Positions 9,201-19,591 of a DNA stretch of 64,000 nt are shown piece by piece (the stretch's first letter is position 1; every line of letters starts with the position of its first letter). The translations under genes and the position numbers were made by a program. Location of the stretch: positions 3,492,684 through 3,556,683 of the forward strand of contig NZ_JH600070.1 in NCBI RefSeq assembly GCF_000245015.1, given 5' to 3'. The notes under the pieces are model-generated. The model made no database searches and was not told where the DNA came from. It saw nothing but the letters and a program-made list of their open reading frames with translations. This DNA comes from Beggiatoa alba B18LD. GTDB taxonomy: Bacteria > Pseudomonadota > Gammaproteobacteria > Beggiatoales > Beggiatoaceae.

Positions 9201-10328
9201 GTGAAAACAAGTGAAACGGGCATAAACCCTATTTTATTGGTGGCAGGCGGAACAGGCGGGCATGTTTTCCCTGCATTAGCGATTGCAGAGAAATTACGTG
9301 AACAGCAGGTTTCTGTGCGTTGGATTGGAACACGTAAGGGCTTAGAGGCGAGAATCGTGCCGCAAGCAGGCATTGATATCGATTATATCGATGTCAGTGG
9401 TTTGCGGGGCAAAGGGCTTACCCGTTTATTAACTGCGCCGTTTCAGTTGACAAAGGCTTTATGGCAATCGTTACGTATCATGCGCCAACATCGTCCTGTT
9501 GCTGTGGTTGGTATGGGGGGATTTGTGACAGGACCTGCGGCGGTTGCTGCGTGGTTATTGCGTATTCCTGTTTTAATCCATGAGCAAAATGCCATTGCAG
9601 GGCTGACAAATCGGTTATTGGTGCGAATTGCTTCTTGCGTAATGGAGGCATTTCCTTATACGTTTCCTGCTCCTGTGCGTGCAGTGACAACGGGGAATCC
9701 GTTGCGAGCCTCTATTTTAGAGTTAGCAAAGATAGAGCAGGAATTCGCACCGCCTGTTTTGTCGCCTGTGCGTATTTTAGTCGTTGGTGGCAGTTTGGGC
9801 GCGAAAGCCTTAAATGAAATTGTGCCTCAGGCTTTATTGTCGCTTTCGGGTGAAATTAATGTATGGCATCAAACAGGGGAAGCGCATTTTGAAGCCACGC
9901 GCAATGCTTATGCAACGGCTAAATTTGATGCAATTGTTGACCCGTTTATCACAAATATGTCAGCCGCTTACCAGTGGGCTGATTTAGTCATTTGTCGCGC
10001 TGGGGCTTTAACCGTGTGTGAGTTAGCGCAGGCAGGCAAAGCCAGTATTTTAATTCCCTATCCTCATGCAGTTGACGACCATCAAACTGCTAATGCACGT
10101 TTTCTAACCAATCAAAATGCTGCGATTTTAGTTCCACAAAGTGTACTTAATGTGTCTGAATTAACCGATTTAGTACAATCTTTGATTAATAATCCAACCC
10201 GTTTAATAGAAATGTCCGCTAAAGCGCGACAATTAGCCCGTCCTAGTGCGGTCGATGATATTTCTCAGTTAATTTTACAATGGGCGTTGCCCACGATTTC
10301 CAACGTAAGACATAAGGATTCTGTATGA
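9201..10328 (+). CDS. murG: UDP-GlcNAc:undecaprenyl-PP-MurNAc-pentapeptide GlcNAc transferase
   Basis: 375 aa, GTG start. MurG converts lipid I to lipid II at the inner face of the membrane. Family motifs are present: the N-terminal glycine loop VAGGTGGHVFPALAIAE, GMGGFVTGPAAVAAW, HEQNAIAGLTNRLL, the UDP-GlcNAc-site GGSLGAKALNE, and CRAGALTVCELAQAGK with IPYPHAVDDHQTANA. It overlaps murC by four bases (ATGA), so translation is likely coupled. The usual preceding genes (murD, ftsW) are absent; the gene starts the cluster after a 1.2-kb gap, so the dcw cluster is split in this genome. Confidence 0.97.
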   Translation: MKTSETGINPILLVAGGTGGHVFPALAIAEKLREQQVSVRWIGTRKGLEARIVPQAGIDIDYIDVSGLRGKGLTRLLTAPFQLTKALWQSLRIMRQHRPVAVVGMGGFVTGPAAVAAWLLRIPVLIHEQNAIAGLTNRLLVRIASCVMEAFPYTFPAPVRAVTTGNPLRASILELAKIEQEFAPPVLSPVRILVVGGSLGAKALNEIVPQALLSLSGEINVWHQTGEAHFEATRNAYATAKFDAIVDPFITNMSAAYQWADLVICRAGALTVCELAQAGKASILIPYPHAVDDHQTANARFLTNQNAAILVPQSVLNVSELTDLVQSLINNPTRLIEMSAKARQLARPSAVDDISQLILQWALPTISNVRHKDSV

Positions 10329-11758
10329 AAATGACCCACCATCCTGTCAATTTACCGAAACGTGGACGACGCATTCATTTTGTTGGGATTGGAGGGGCTG
10401 GCATGTGTGGCATTGCAGAGGTGATGCATCACATCGGCTATGCTGTGTCAGGGTCTGATTTACATAAAAGTACGACAACACGTCATTTAAGCAGTTTAGG
10501 CATTAAAGTGTATTGTGGACATGATGCCAGTAATATCTTTGGTTGTGATGTCGTGGTGATTTCTAGCGCGGTGAAAGCGGATAATCCTGAGGTTGTCGCC
10601 GCGCGCGAGCAACATATTCCCGTGATTCCACGCGCGGAAATGTTGGGCGAACTCATGCGTTTTCGTCAAGGCATTGCGATTGCGGGCACACACGGCAAAA
10701 CCACGACAACCAGTTTAATCACGAGCTTATTGGCTGAGGGAAATTTAGATCCGACTTTTGTCATTGGCGGTAAGTTAAACAGTGCAGGACGACACGCGAA
10801 TTTAGGCGCGGGTGAATACTTAGTCGCGGAAGCTGATGAAAGTGATGCGTCTTTTTTATATCTCAAGCCAATTATGGCGGTTGTGACTAATATCGATGCT
10901 GACCATTTAGAAACGTATGGTCATGATTTTGGCGAATTGCAACAAACTTTTGTTAAATTTTTGCAACAACTGCCATTTTATGGACTTGCCGTTGTCTGCA
11001 TCGACGACCCTGTCATTAATCAACTGTTGCCCCAGCTCACTAAGCCTTTATTGACTTATGGTACGGCTGAAACAGCAGAGATTCGCGCGGTGCAAATTCA
11101 ACAAGTCCGTGATAAAACTCATTTTCAAGTCTGGCGGGATAACAGTTATTGGATGGATGTGACGTTGAATCTAGCTGGCACGCACAATGTGCGAAATGCG
11201 CTTGCCGCAATTGCGATTGCGCATGAGGCAGGGGTGAGTGATAGCGCAATTCAACGCGGTTTAAAACAATTTAGTGGTATTGGGCGACGTTTCCAAACGC
11301 AACATTTACAAACGACGCAAGGCGATATCATGTTGATTGATGATTATGGACATCATCCGCGTGAAATCGAGGCAGTCTTTCAAGCAATTCGTGCAGGCTG
11401 GTCAGAAAGACGCTTAGTCGTTGTTTTTCAACCGCATCGCTATACCCGCACTCGTGATTTATTTCAAGAGTTTGTCAATGTCTTAGCGGGGGTTGATGTC
11501 TTACTGTTATTAGATGTTTATGCGGCTGGCGAAGCAAGAATTGAAGGAGCAGATGGGCAAGCCTTATGCCACGCACTACAGCAAACTGGCAAACTTACCC
11601 CTATTTTTCTCAGCCATGCTGATGAGTTGGTCAAGTTATTGCCTACCCTCTTACAAGACCAAGATATTTTATTAACATTAGGCGCGGGCAATATTGGTGC
11701 GATTTCTGCCAGCTTACCTGCCCAGCTTTCTGTGATACCCCTCATGGTCAGTGAATAA
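10325..11758 (+). CDS. murC: UDP-N-acetylmuramate--L-alanine ligase
   Basis: 477 aa. MurC adds L-Ala to UDP-MurNAc using ATP in the cytoplasm. Three domains are visible: a Rossmann domain (HFVGIGGAGMCGIAEVMHHIGY), the ATPase domain with P-loop GIAGTHGKTTTTSLI and the ADESDASFLYLKP segment, and the ligase domain (IDDYGHHPREIEAVFQAI, VFQPHRYTRTRDLFQEF). Length is normal for the family. It overlaps murG by four bases and is followed by murB after 56 bases. Confidence 0.98.
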   Translation: MKMTHHPVNLPKRGRRIHFVGIGGAGMCGIAEVMHHIGYAVSGSDLHKSTTTRHLSSLGIKVYCGHDASNIFGCDVVVISSAVKADNPEVVAAREQHIPVIPRAEMLGELMRFRQGIAIAGTHGKTTTTSLITSLLAEGNLDPTFVIGGKLNSAGRHANLGAGEYLVAEADESDASFLYLKPIMAVVTNIDADHLETYGHDFGELQQTFVKFLQQLPFYGLAVVCIDDPVINQLLPQLTKPLLTYGTAETAEIRAVQIQQVRDKTHFQVWRDNSYWMDVTLNLAGTHNVRNALAAIAIAHEAGVSDSAIQRGLKQFSGIGRRFQTQHLQTTQGDIMLIDDYGHHPREIEAVFQAIRAGWSERRLVVVFQPHRYTRTRDLFQEFVNVLAGVDVLLLLDVYAAGEARIEGADGQALCHALQQTGKLTPIFLSHADELVKLLPTLLQDQDILLTLGAGNIGAISASLPAQLSVIPLMVSE

Positions 11759-11814
11759 TTGATTGAAAACACACATGGTTTATATTTTTCTCTTGCAATC
11801 GTGGTGAATCAAGT

Positions 11815-12768
11815 ATGACAGTGATTATTGGGCATAATCCCAATTTTGTGCCGTTTAACGGACGGGGAACATTACGCCATAACGAACCGCTTTCTAAACA
11901 TACCTCATGGCGCATTGGTGGTCCCGCAGAATGGTTTTATGAACCAACGGATTTAGAAGACCTTGCGCAACTGATTCCGCAAATTCCTGACAATATGCCC
12001 ATGATGTGGATGGGGTTAGGCAGTAATTTACTGGTTCGTGATGGGGGCGTGCGGGGGATGGTTATCCTAACAGCGGGCTTGTTGGATGACATGATTTTTT
12101 TAGATGAATATACCTTGCGTGTAGAAGCGGGAGTCAGTTGTGCCAAAGTTGCCCGTTTTGCGGTTAATGCAGGATTAACAGGGGCTGAGTTTTTAGCGGG
12201 TATTCCTGGCACGATGGGCGGGGCATTAGCCATGAATGCGGGCGCGTGGGGTAGTGAAACATGGGCAATTGTGCAAGGTGTCGAAACCATGAATCGACAG
12301 GGTCAACATCAACGCCGTTCTGTCACTGATTATGAAGTGCGTTATCGTCATGTCAAAGGGCCCGACAATGAATGGTTTGTTGCCGCTGTTTTAAAATTAT
12401 TGCCATCAACGATTGAAGAAGGGCAGGAAAAAATCAAAGCCTTACTCCGTCAACGTGGGGAAAGTCAACCGATGGGGTTGCCAAGCTGTGGCTCTGTATT
12501 TCGCAATCCTGCGAATGATTATGCAGCGCGTTTAATTGAAAAAGCAGGCTGGAAAGGGCGTGGCGTTGGTGGGGCTTATGTGTCAGAAAAACACGCTAAT
12601 TTTATTATTAATCAAAAAGCAGCAACTGCGGCAGATGTTGAGGCATTGATTGAACAAATTATTCTTTCGGTGGAACAGCAAAGCGGTGTGCGTTTAATTC
12701 CTGAAGTGCGTATTGTTGGAGAATATGCCACGACTAAGCCTTTTATGAGTGAAACACCCTCATCATAG
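11815..12768 (+). CDS. murB: UDP-N-acetylenolpyruvoylglucosamine reductase
   Basis: 317 aa. This FAD enzyme reduces UDP-GlcNAc-enolpyruvate to UDP-MurNAc with NADPH. The FAD-binding motifs MGLGSNLLVRDGGVRGMVI and GIPGTMGGALAMNAGAWG are clear. The catalytic Ser lies in LPSCGSVFRNP and the catalytic Glu in LIPEVRIVGE. The GKGRGVGGAYVSEKHANFIIN-like segment is the short form typical of type II MurB, as in many mur-cluster copies, unlike the longer E. coli type I enzyme. Confidence 0.97.
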   Translation: MTVIIGHNPNFVPFNGRGTLRHNEPLSKHTSWRIGGPAEWFYEPTDLEDLAQLIPQIPDNMPMMWMGLGSNLLVRDGGVRGMVILTAGLLDDMIFLDEYTLRVEAGVSCAKVARFAVNAGLTGAEFLAGIPGTMGGALAMNAGAWGSETWAIVQGVETMNRQGQHQRRSVTDYEVRYRHVKGPDNEWFVAAVLKLLPSTIEEGQEKIKALLRQRGESQPMGLPSCGSVFRNPANDYAARLIEKAGWKGRGVGGAYVSEKHANFIINQKAATAADVEALIEQIILSVEQQSGVRLIPEVRIVGEYATTKPFMSETPSS

Positions 12769-12884
12769 AGCTATAAATTCGTTTAAAATCATCTGATTGT
12801 TATTGCAAAAATAGCTGTAACTTTGTGATTCAATCAGCGGATATAACATAAAATTCATTCAATTTACTGAGTCTTAAAAACACA

Positions 12885-13805
12885 ATGAATGTGAATACAG
12901 CACAGTGGGGCAAAGTTGCGGTTTTAATGGGGGGGACATCCGCAGAACGTGAAGTGTCCTTAAAAAGCGGACGAGCCATTTTAAATGCTTTATTAAATCA
13001 GGGAATTGATGCAATTGGCATTGATACAGGAACAGGTAATTTATTAGAAAAATTAACCGAAACGATTATTGATCGTGTGTTTATTGCCCTACATGGACGC
13101 GGTGGGGAGGATGGCACAATACAAGGCTTTTTAGACCGTTTGGGAATTCCCTATACAGGCAGTGGTGTTTTAGGCTCTGCCCTCGCAATGGATAAATATC
13201 GCACTAAGTTAGTATGGCAAGGTGCTGATTTACCAACCCCGCCTTATGTGTTACTCACAGAAAAAACAGATTTATCTGCGGTTGCTGAACGCTTAGGCTT
13301 TCCTTTAATGGTAAAGCCTGCAAGCGAAGGCTCTAGCGTGGGAATGAGTAAGGTAACGTCTGTTGTGGAAATGCAACAAGCGTGGCAATTAGCACGGCAA
13401 TTTGATCAAGTGGTTATCGCTGAAAAATACATTAGTGGTGTAGAATATACAGCCAGCATTGTACAAAACCAAGCATTACCACTGATACGCTTAGAAACAC
13501 CCCGCGTATTTTATGATTACGAAGCAAAATATAGTGATAACACACAAACCCGTTATATTTGCCCCTCAGGACTTGCCCCCGACCAAGAGCAAGCTCTGCA
13601 ACAATTAGCCTTGCAAGCCTTTCAAATTATCGGCGCGACGGGGTGGGGACGGGTTGATTTAATGTGTGATGCAACAGGGAAAGCATGGTTATTAGAAGTA
13701 AATACTGTACCAGGTATGACAGATCATAGTCTTGTTCCTATGGCTGCCAATGCTGTTGGCATCGACTTTGAGCATTTAGTGTTACAAATCTTAGCAAGCA
13801 CATGA
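12885..13805 (+). CDS. ddlB: D-alanine--D-alanine ligase
   Basis: 306 aa ATP-grasp enzyme that makes D-Ala-D-Ala for the peptidoglycan stem. Visible motifs: GGTSAEREVSLKSG at the N-terminus, ALHGRGGEDGTIQGFLD, PLMVKPASEGSSVGMSKV, the Mg-binding region WLLEVNTVPGMTDHSLVP. Length is as expected. The preceding 116-base gap shows no terminator. The stop codon overlaps the ftsQ start (ATGA), indicating coupling. Confidence 0.97.
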   Translation: MNVNTAQWGKVAVLMGGTSAEREVSLKSGRAILNALLNQGIDAIGIDTGTGNLLEKLTETIIDRVFIALHGRGGEDGTIQGFLDRLGIPYTGSGVLGSALAMDKYRTKLVWQGADLPTPPYVLLTEKTDLSAVAERLGFPLMVKPASEGSSVGMSKVTSVVEMQQAWQLARQFDQVVIAEKYISGVEYTASIVQNQALPLIRLETPRVFYDYEAKYSDNTQTRYICPSGLAPDQEQALQQLALQAFQIIGATGWGRVDLMCDATGKAWLLEVNTVPGMTDHSLVPMAANAVGIDFEHLVLQILAST

Positions 13806-14764
13806 AAAAAACTTTGTCTGTACGCGGTAGGCGCACAGAACGCTCAGTGACTAAACGGCATAAACAAGCCCGACGCACAGCGACGACTATCACTATTCCC
13901 AGTTTGCAACCGCTCCTTGATTATTTACAACAAGGGGGCAACCTTGTCATTCAAGGAATTGATATTGTTAGCCCTTATTTGCTGAACTATTGGAAAAATA
14001 TTTTATTTATTCTCTTTATCATAGGTATTCTGTTGGGGAGCGTGTTTTGGTTACAAAATCCGCACAATATGCCTATTCGCACGGTCACGATTGAAGGTAA
14101 TCAGCGCGTTAGTACACAGAGCATCCGTGAAGCGGTCGCGCCCTATGTGACAGGTGGACTCTGGCAAGTCAATGAATCTGCTATTCAAACAGCATTAATG
14201 CAGATTGCATGGATAGCTACCGTACAGATTGAACCGCAATGGATGGATACCTTATTGATTAAAATAGAAGAGCATCAAGCTGTTGGTTATTGGCAAGATG
14301 TTGATAATGTAGAAAACCCTACCGCAAAAGGTTATGTCCGTTTAGTCAGTGACAAGGGACTTGTATTTGATGTTCCAGAACAACCGTTGAATCTACCTCA
14401 ATTACAAAGTGCTGCAGATAATACGCAAGAAGCGGTTGAACTCTATCGTATGGCAAATGCCCAGCTACAAGCTAAAAACCTAGAGATTAAGGCATTTGGC
14501 TGTAACCAACGTTATGCGTGGTATATTATCCTTAATAATGGCATCAAATTATTGCTAGGGCGGGGCGGTAATATGTCTCGTTTACAGCATTTTTTAGCAA
14601 TTTACGATAAATTAACGACCCAGTTTCCACTTTGTTCAACAGGTTCAGCCTCCAAAAAAAGCAAGAAACCCCCAACAACTTGTCAACCAGCAATCAGTAA
14701 AAACGTGAAACTCATTGCAGATTTACGTTATACCAACGGCGTTGCAGTACGCTTGGCTCAGTAG
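13802..14764 (+). CDS. ftsQ: Cell division protein FtsQ
   Basis: 320 aa bitopic membrane protein of the divisome, partner of FtsL and FtsB. A very basic cytoplasmic N-terminus (VRGRRTERSVTKRHKQARR) is followed by one membrane segment at about residues 62-82 (NILFILFIIGILLGSVFWL), a POTRA domain (IRTVTIEGNQRVSTQSIREAV), and the periplasmic beta domain (DTLLIKIEEHQAVGYW, GYVRLVSDKGLVF). The C-terminus carries a Lys/Ser/Cys-rich insertion (SASKKSKKPPTTCQP) before the last beta strands. It lies between ddlB and ftsA as in other gammaproteobacteria. Confidence 0.95.
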   Translation: MKKTLSVRGRRTERSVTKRHKQARRTATTITIPSLQPLLDYLQQGGNLVIQGIDIVSPYLLNYWKNILFILFIIGILLGSVFWLQNPHNMPIRTVTIEGNQRVSTQSIREAVAPYVTGGLWQVNESAIQTALMQIAWIATVQIEPQWMDTLLIKIEEHQAVGYWQDVDNVENPTAKGYVRLVSDKGLVFDVPEQPLNLPQLQSAADNTQEAVELYRMANAQLQAKNLEIKAFGCNQRYAWYIILNNGIKLLLGRGGNMSRLQHFLAIYDKLTTQFPLCSTGSASKKSKKPPTTCQPAISKNVKLIADLRYTNGVAVRLAQ

Positions 14765-14777
14765 AGCGAGGAATAAA

Positions 14778-16013
14778 ATGGCAAAAGATAAAAACTTAAT
14801 CGTAGGTTTAGATATTGGCACTTCTAAAGTAGTTGCCATTGTTGGAGAGGTTTCCCCAGAAAGTAATGAAGTGGAAATTATCGGCATTGGACAACATCCT
14901 TCACGGGGATTAAAAAAAGGAGTCGTCGTCAATATTGAATCTACGGTGCATTCTATTCAGCGCGCCGTTGAAGAAGCAGAATTGATGTCAGGCTGTGAAA
15001 TTCATTCCGTTTTTACAGGAATTTCAGGCAGTCACATTCGCAGTATGAATTCTCATGGGATTGTGGCTATTCGTGATAAAGAAGTCACACAAGACGATAT
15101 TGATCGGGTTTTAGATGCTGCTAGAGCCGTTGCAATTCCTGCCGACCAAAAAATTATTCATGTTCTCCCACAAGAATTTGTCATTGATAATCAAGAAGGT
15201 GTCCGTGAACCGATTGGTATGTCTGGGGTGCGTTTAGAAGCAAAAGTGCATTTAGTCTCTGGCGCGGTCAGTGCCGCACAAAATATCGTCCGCTGCGTCC
15301 GTTTATGTGGTTTAGAAGTAGATGACATCATCTTGCAACAACTGGCTTCTAGTGAAGCCGTATTGACAGAAGATGAAAAAGATTTAGGCGTTTGTCTTGT
15401 CGATGTTGGTGGCGGTACAACCGATATTGCCATTTTTATCGAAGGGGCTATCCGTTACACCGCAGTGATTCCCATTGCAGGCGACCAAGTAACCAATGAT
15501 ATTGCTGTTGCCATGCGCACGCCCACTCAATACGCCGAAGAAATTAAAATTAAATATGCTTGTGCCTTAGCCAATCTTGCCAACGCCGATGAAATGATTG
15601 AAGTTCCCAGCGTTGGCGCACGTCCCCCGCGCTATTTAGCCCGCCAAACCCTCGCCGATGTGGTAGAACCCCGTTATGAAGAATTATTTACCCTTGTTCA
15701 GTCGGTTTTACGGCGTAGTGGTTATGAAGATTTAATTGCAGCTGGTTTAGTCATTACAGGCGGTAGTGCCAAAATGGATGGCGTGGTTGAATTAGCCGAA
15801 GAAGTTTTCCATATGCCTGTTCGGATTGGTTATCCGCGTTATGTTTCAGGGCTGGTGGATGTCGTGCGTAATCCCATGCACGCAACAGGTGTCGGATTGT
15901 TACTTTTCGGACATCATCATCGTCATGAACGCTTATCGGATATCACCCACAATCAGGGAGGATTTAAAACCATGTTCACGCGGATGAAAAACTGGTTTCA
16001 AGGTAATTTCTAA
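14778..16013 (+). CDS. ftsA: Cell division protein FtsA
   Basis: 411 aa actin-like ATPase that tethers FtsZ to the membrane. The start chosen is ATG 14778 (MAKDKNLIVGLDIGTSKVVA), preceded by GAGCGAGGA; the open frame further upstream lies inside ftsQ. Phosphate-binding loops GLDIGTSKVV and CLVDVGGGTTDIAIF and the adenosine motif VITGGSAKMDGVVEL are present. The last residues (FTRMKNWFQGNF) form the amphipathic membrane-targeting helix. Thirteen bases separate it from ftsQ. Confidence 0.97.
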   Translation: MAKDKNLIVGLDIGTSKVVAIVGEVSPESNEVEIIGIGQHPSRGLKKGVVVNIESTVHSIQRAVEEAELMSGCEIHSVFTGISGSHIRSMNSHGIVAIRDKEVTQDDIDRVLDAARAVAIPADQKIIHVLPQEFVIDNQEGVREPIGMSGVRLEAKVHLVSGAVSAAQNIVRCVRLCGLEVDDIILQQLASSEAVLTEDEKDLGVCLVDVGGGTTDIAIFIEGAIRYTAVIPIAGDQVTNDIAVAMRTPTQYAEEIKIKYACALANLANADEMIEVPSVGARPPRYLARQTLADVVEPRYEELFTLVQSVLRRSGYEDLIAAGLVITGGSAKMDGVVELAEEVFHMPVRIGYPRYVSGLVDVVRNPMHATGVGLLLFGHHHRHERLSDITHNQGGFKTMFTRMKNWFQGNF

Positions 16014-16222
16014 AAAATATCAAACAGCTAGCAATATAATAGAGCTTTGGTATTCATCATCAATTTTTGTATAAAACAAGCAAGATACCCTTAAGTAAGG
16101 CGGAATGGCATAATTTCTGCGATAGCACACATAAGAAAAAAATCTGCCACCCGCACAGAATATCTTGCTATAAAGCTATAATTCGGATTAGATTAAAAAG
16201 ATTCTAAACAGTTATTATGACC

Positions 16223-16243
16223 ATGCGCTTGCGCATAGGAGGT
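16223..16243 (+). promoter_or_regulatory. Hairpin abutting the ftsZ ribosome binding site
   Basis: ATGCGC-TT-GCGCAT (16223-16236) is a perfect hairpin that ends two bases before AGGAGG (16238-16243), the ribosome binding site of ftsZ. The rest of the 237-base ftsA-ftsZ gap has a TATAAT at 16177-16182 that might be a promoter, without a good -35. Confidence 0.45.
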
Positions 16244-16250
16244 TTTTATT

Positions 16251-17498
16251 GTGTTTGAATTAATGGATACTTTTAGCCAAAACGCTGTGATTAAAGTCAT
16301 CGGCGTTGGTGGTGGTGGTGGCAATGCTGTTGAACATATGCTCTCAGGCAACATCGAAGGGGTTGAATTTATTTGCGCCAATACAGACGCGCAAGCCCTA
16401 CGTAACTCCTCCGCCCGCACGGTTTTACAATTAGGCACAGATGTCACTAAAGGTTTAGGTGCAGGTGCAAATCCTGAAGTAGGTCAACAATCCGCGTTAG
16501 AAGATAGGGAACGCATCATGGCAGTGCTAGAAGGTACTGACATGGTTTTCATTACTGCGGGGATGGGGGGCGGTACAGGTACAGGGGCTGCTCCTGTTGT
16601 TGCACAAGTTGCTAAAGAGTTAGGGGTATTAACCGTTGCCGTTGTGACTCGCCCCTTCCCTTTCGAAGGTAAAAAACGGTCTTCCATTGCGGAACAAGGT
16701 TTAAAAGATTTAGCCCAACATGTCGACTCCTTAATTGTCATTCCCAATGAAAAACTCTTAAGCGTTTTAGGCAAAGATGCCAGCTTATTAGAAGCGTTTA
16801 AGGCAGCAAATAATGTTCTTTATAGTGCGGTTCAAGGGATTTCTGAACTCATTACCCGTCCTGGTTTAATCAACGTTGACTTTGCAGACGTAAAAACCGT
16901 TATGCAAGAAATGGGGATGGCAATGATGGGAACAGGGAAAGCAAAAGGTGAAGGTCGGGCACGCAAAGCTGCAATGGAAGCAATCTCCAGCCCCTTATTA
17001 GAAGATATCGACCTTTCTGGTGCACGCGGTATTCTCGTCAATATGACCGCAGGTTTAGACTTAACCATCGGCGAATTTGAAGAAATGGGCGATGTGATTG
17101 AAGAATTTGCCTCTGAAAATGCGACCGTTGTTGTCGGTACTGTTTTAGACCCAGAGATTAAAGAAGAATTACGTGTAACTGTGATTGCGACAGGGGTAAG
17201 CCAACAAAATAGCGGCGTACATTTTGCCGCAAATCGTCAGGCTCAAGCCGAAACTCGCACCTCAGCCACGAATGTCAAAACCTTACCGTTCACTAATAGC
17301 AAGAGTATTCCCGCCGAGCGCGAACGCTCCAATGAACGTGTTGCTAACAAAATGGATGATTACAAAGACTATGACAAGTCTCCCCTCGTTCGCCGACAAG
17401 TCGATGGTCACGAAAAAAGTTTAGAACATGCAGATAATAACCATCCTAGCGAAACCTATTTAGATATCCCCGCGTTCTTACGTCGACAAGCGGACTAA
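16251..17498 (+). CDS. ftsZ: Cell division protein FtsZ
   Basis: 415 aa tubulin-like GTPase that forms the Z ring. GTG start at 16251 follows AGGAGG at a spacing of 7 bases. Motifs: [21 protein letters not shown], tubulin signature [14 protein letters not shown]7 loop [11 protein letters not shown]. The variable linker (~320-395) is charged, and the C-terminal peptide [13 protein letters not shown] binds FtsA and ZipA. It is separated from ftsA by 237 bases, longer than usual, and followed by a terminator, so it may have its own promoter. Confidence 0.98.
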   Translation: MFELMDTFSQNAVIKVIGVGGGGGNAVEHMLSGNIEGVEFICANTDAQALRNSSARTVLQLGTDVTKGLGAGANPEVGQQSALEDRERIMAVLEGTDMVFITAGMGGGTGTGAAPVVAQVAKELGVLTVAVVTRPFPFEGKKRSSIAEQGLKDLAQHVDSLIVIPNEKLLSVLGKDASLLEAFKAANNVLYSAVQGISELITRPGLINVDFADVKTVMQEMGMAMMGTGKAKGEGRARKAAMEAISSPLLEDIDLSGARGILVNMTAGLDLTIGEFEEMGDVIEEFASENATVVVGTVLDPEIKEELRVTVIATGVSQQNSGVHFAANRQAQAETRTSATNVKTLPFTNSKSIPAERERSNERVANKMDDYKDYDKSPLVRRQVDGHEKSLEHADNNHPSETYLDIPAFLRRQAD

Positions 17499-17548
17499 GT
17501 CAACCGATTCGGTGGCATAATACTGTTTAGTATGTTTATTAAAACGAG

Positions 17549-17600
17549 AGGGACAGTGATACAAGCCAAATGGCATCAACTTGTCCCTGCTTGTTTTTTT
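17549..17600 (+). terminator. Rho-independent terminator after ftsZ
   Basis: AGGGACA...TGAT..GCC pairs with GGC.TCA...TGTCCCT across a short loop, followed by GC and seven T within TTGTTTTTTT. It closes the mur-fts transcript and separates lpxC. Confidence 0.8.
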
Positions 17601-17936
17601 AATGCCTAGCGTTTATTTATGACTAAGCGTAATATATTGACAGACAGTCAATTAAGGTTTTTGTTGCAATGCAACAAAAAGGCATACCGTTTTTGACATG
17701 AATATGCTAAGGTGCATTTCAATTATTTTCTATTTGTACGATTCGCCTTATCTCACTTCAATGAATCAGTATTGTTTTACAGTTTGGTATAAAAATTTCA
17801 TACTGGCTTAATAGTGAATAAAATATCATTTACATATTTTAAGCAATTAGTTAATTACCTTAAATAATTAAGTAGTTAAAGTTATCGTGATGGTTAGTTA
17901 TTGGCTACTTGTGTTCTTGTGGAGATATAAAAAACA
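17601..17936. other. ftsZ-lpxC gap with a small inverted repeat
   Basis: No gene. A perfect inverted repeat TTTTTGTTGC-AAT-GCAACAAAAA lies at 17658-17680. The remainder is AT-rich and likely contains the lpxC promoter. GGAG at 17921-17924 precedes the lpxC ATG. Confidence 0.5.
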
Positions 17937-18851
17937 ATGATAAAGCAACGCACCTTGAAGAATGTGATTCGAGCCACGGGGGTTGGCTTGCACACAGGTG
18001 AAAAGGTCTTTCTTACCCTACGCCCTGCTGCGCCGAATACGGGTATTGTTTTTCGACGTACAGATATATCTCCGCCTGTTGATATTGTTGCACATGCGGA
18101 ACGTGTTGGAGATACCCGCCTCTCGACAACGCTCATTCATGGCACTACAAAAGTTTCAACTGTTGAACATCTCTTATCGGCATTTGCAGGTTTAGGTATT
18201 GACAATGCATATGTCGACATCAGCGCGCCTGAAGTACCTATTATGGACGGAAGTGCAGGACCTTTTGTATTTTTAATCCAATCAGCGGGTATTGAAGAAC
18301 AAAACGCAGCCAAGCGTTATATTCGGATTAAACGCAAAGTACAGGTTCAACAAGGGGATAAATGGGCAAAGTTTGAACCTTTTGACGGCTTTAAAGTGAG
18401 TTTTCGCATTGCATTTGATCACCCCGTCTTTAAGCGGACACGCCAATATGCCGAAATGGATTTTGCAAAAACCTCTTTTGTAAAAGAAATCAGTCGTGCC
18501 CGTACCTTTGGTTTTATGCACGAAATTGAATTGTTGCGCGAAAATAAATTGGCACTGGGTGGCAGCTTAGACAATGCGATTGTGGTTGATGACTATCGAA
18601 TTTTAAATGAAGATGGGTTGCGTTACGACGATGAATTTGTCCGTCACAAAATTTTAGATGTTTTAGGGGATATTTACTTATTAGGGCATGGATTAATCGG
18701 TGCATTTAGCGGCTATAAATCGGGTCATGAATTAAATAATTTATTGCTTAGAACATTGCTTGCCGATGAAAAAGCTTGGGAATTAGTGACTTTTGATGAT
18801 GAGCAGGCGCGTTCTTTGCCTGTTGGTTGCCTTCAACCCTTATCTGTATGA
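17937..18851 (+). CDS. lpxC: UDP-3-O-acyl-N-acetylglucosamine deacetylase
   Basis: 304 aa zinc enzyme, the committed step of lipid A synthesis in the cytoplasm. Motifs: [41 protein letters not shown] with the zinc His, FMDGSAGPF-type segment ([11 protein letters not shown]), and [20 protein letters not shown] with the zinc His/Asp and catalytic His. Length is normal. Its last 19 bases overlap the convergent dciA-like gene. Confidence 0.97.
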   Translation: MIKQRTLKNVIRATGVGLHTGEKVFLTLRPAAPNTGIVFRRTDISPPVDIVAHAERVGDTRLSTTLIHGTTKVSTVEHLLSAFAGLGIDNAYVDISAPEVPIMDGSAGPFVFLIQSAGIEEQNAAKRYIRIKRKVQVQQGDKWAKFEPFDGFKVSFRIAFDHPVFKRTRQYAEMDFAKTSFVKEISRARTFGFMHEIELLRENKLALGGSLDNAIVVDDYRILNEDGLRYDDEFVRHKILDVLGDIYLLGHGLIGAFSGYKSGHELNNLLLRTLLADEKAWELVTFDDEQARSLPVGCLQPLSV

Positions 18852-19291
18852 CGCGCTAACCGTAATAAAACCGTCCGTAATCCTTGATCTTTTAAACTAT
18901 GGGCTACATTTTGCAGAAGCATCGCCGTTTCCGTTGATAAATGGGGACGGCGTTTAATCAGTGAGGCAGGTGAGGGAGTTATCACCTCTCGATTGACCGA
19001 GCGCACTTTAATGTCTAGCTTTTGAATTCGTAGCCCTTGTAAGTAAGGATCAGTCAATCCACGCTGTAAAATCTCATCACTTAAATAGCGCAACCGCGTT
19101 GCATAGGGTGCGTTGTCTGCCCAAATAATTAAGCGATGATCGCGAACATTTACCACCCTGCAATGACTACGCAATGCTAAGGGTAAATATGCCTTAAACG
19201 CTCGATCTATTTGTTGCAATGCAGTACAACGTTCAATCAGTGTATGCACAAGATGATGTGATTGTTGCAAAATTTGTGAAACGCTTTTCAT
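18833..19291 (-). CDS. DUF721 protein, DciA-type replicative helicase loader candidate
   Basis: 152 aa. The central part ([36 protein letters not shown]) fits the DUF721/DciA fold, a KH-like domain with the L-x-ADN/SPAWA.QLR pattern. DciA proteins load DnaB in bacteria that lack DnaC. The position between lpxC and secA is conserved in other gammaproteobacteria, which supports the call. The 3' end overlaps lpxC by 19 bases in convergent orientation. The C-terminus is basic and probably disordered. Confidence 0.75.
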   Translation of the reverse strand: MKSVSQILQQSHHLVHTLIERCTALQQIDRAFKAYLPLALRSHCRVVNVRDHRLIIWADNAPYATRLRYLSDEILQRGLTDPYLQGLRIQKLDIKVRSVNREVITPSPASLIKRRPHLSTETAMLLQNVAHSLKDQGLRTVLLRLARHTDKG

Positions 19292-19591
19292 AACTAATCA
19301 ATGCGAAAAAGTGATATTGATATGCATCATTCTAGCTGATTTCTGCTAAGCATACTGCTTTTTATCAATCATGCCTCTCCCTACTGCTTGATTTCTTAAT
19401 AAAGAGAAGGATAATTGCGCTTTTTTTGTCAGCAATAAGCCTATTACGGTAAACTATGCAGATTAAACACGCGATTTATGTGTTGGATGTTGCATAACTG
19501 ATACATCTAAAACGGTTTTTTAGTTGCTTGCTTATAAACAACATGAAACTTTTCCGCTTTTCAGCCCCAATTTAACAGATATTAACAACCC

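Noticed and set aside
14715-14777. Earlier start for ftsA
   Set aside because: The extra codons lie inside ftsQ; the ATG at 14778 has a good ribosome binding site and the family N-terminus.
17658-17680. TTTTTGTTGC inverted repeat as a terminator
   Set aside because: No T run follows the second arm, and a better terminator for ftsZ lies at 17549-17600.
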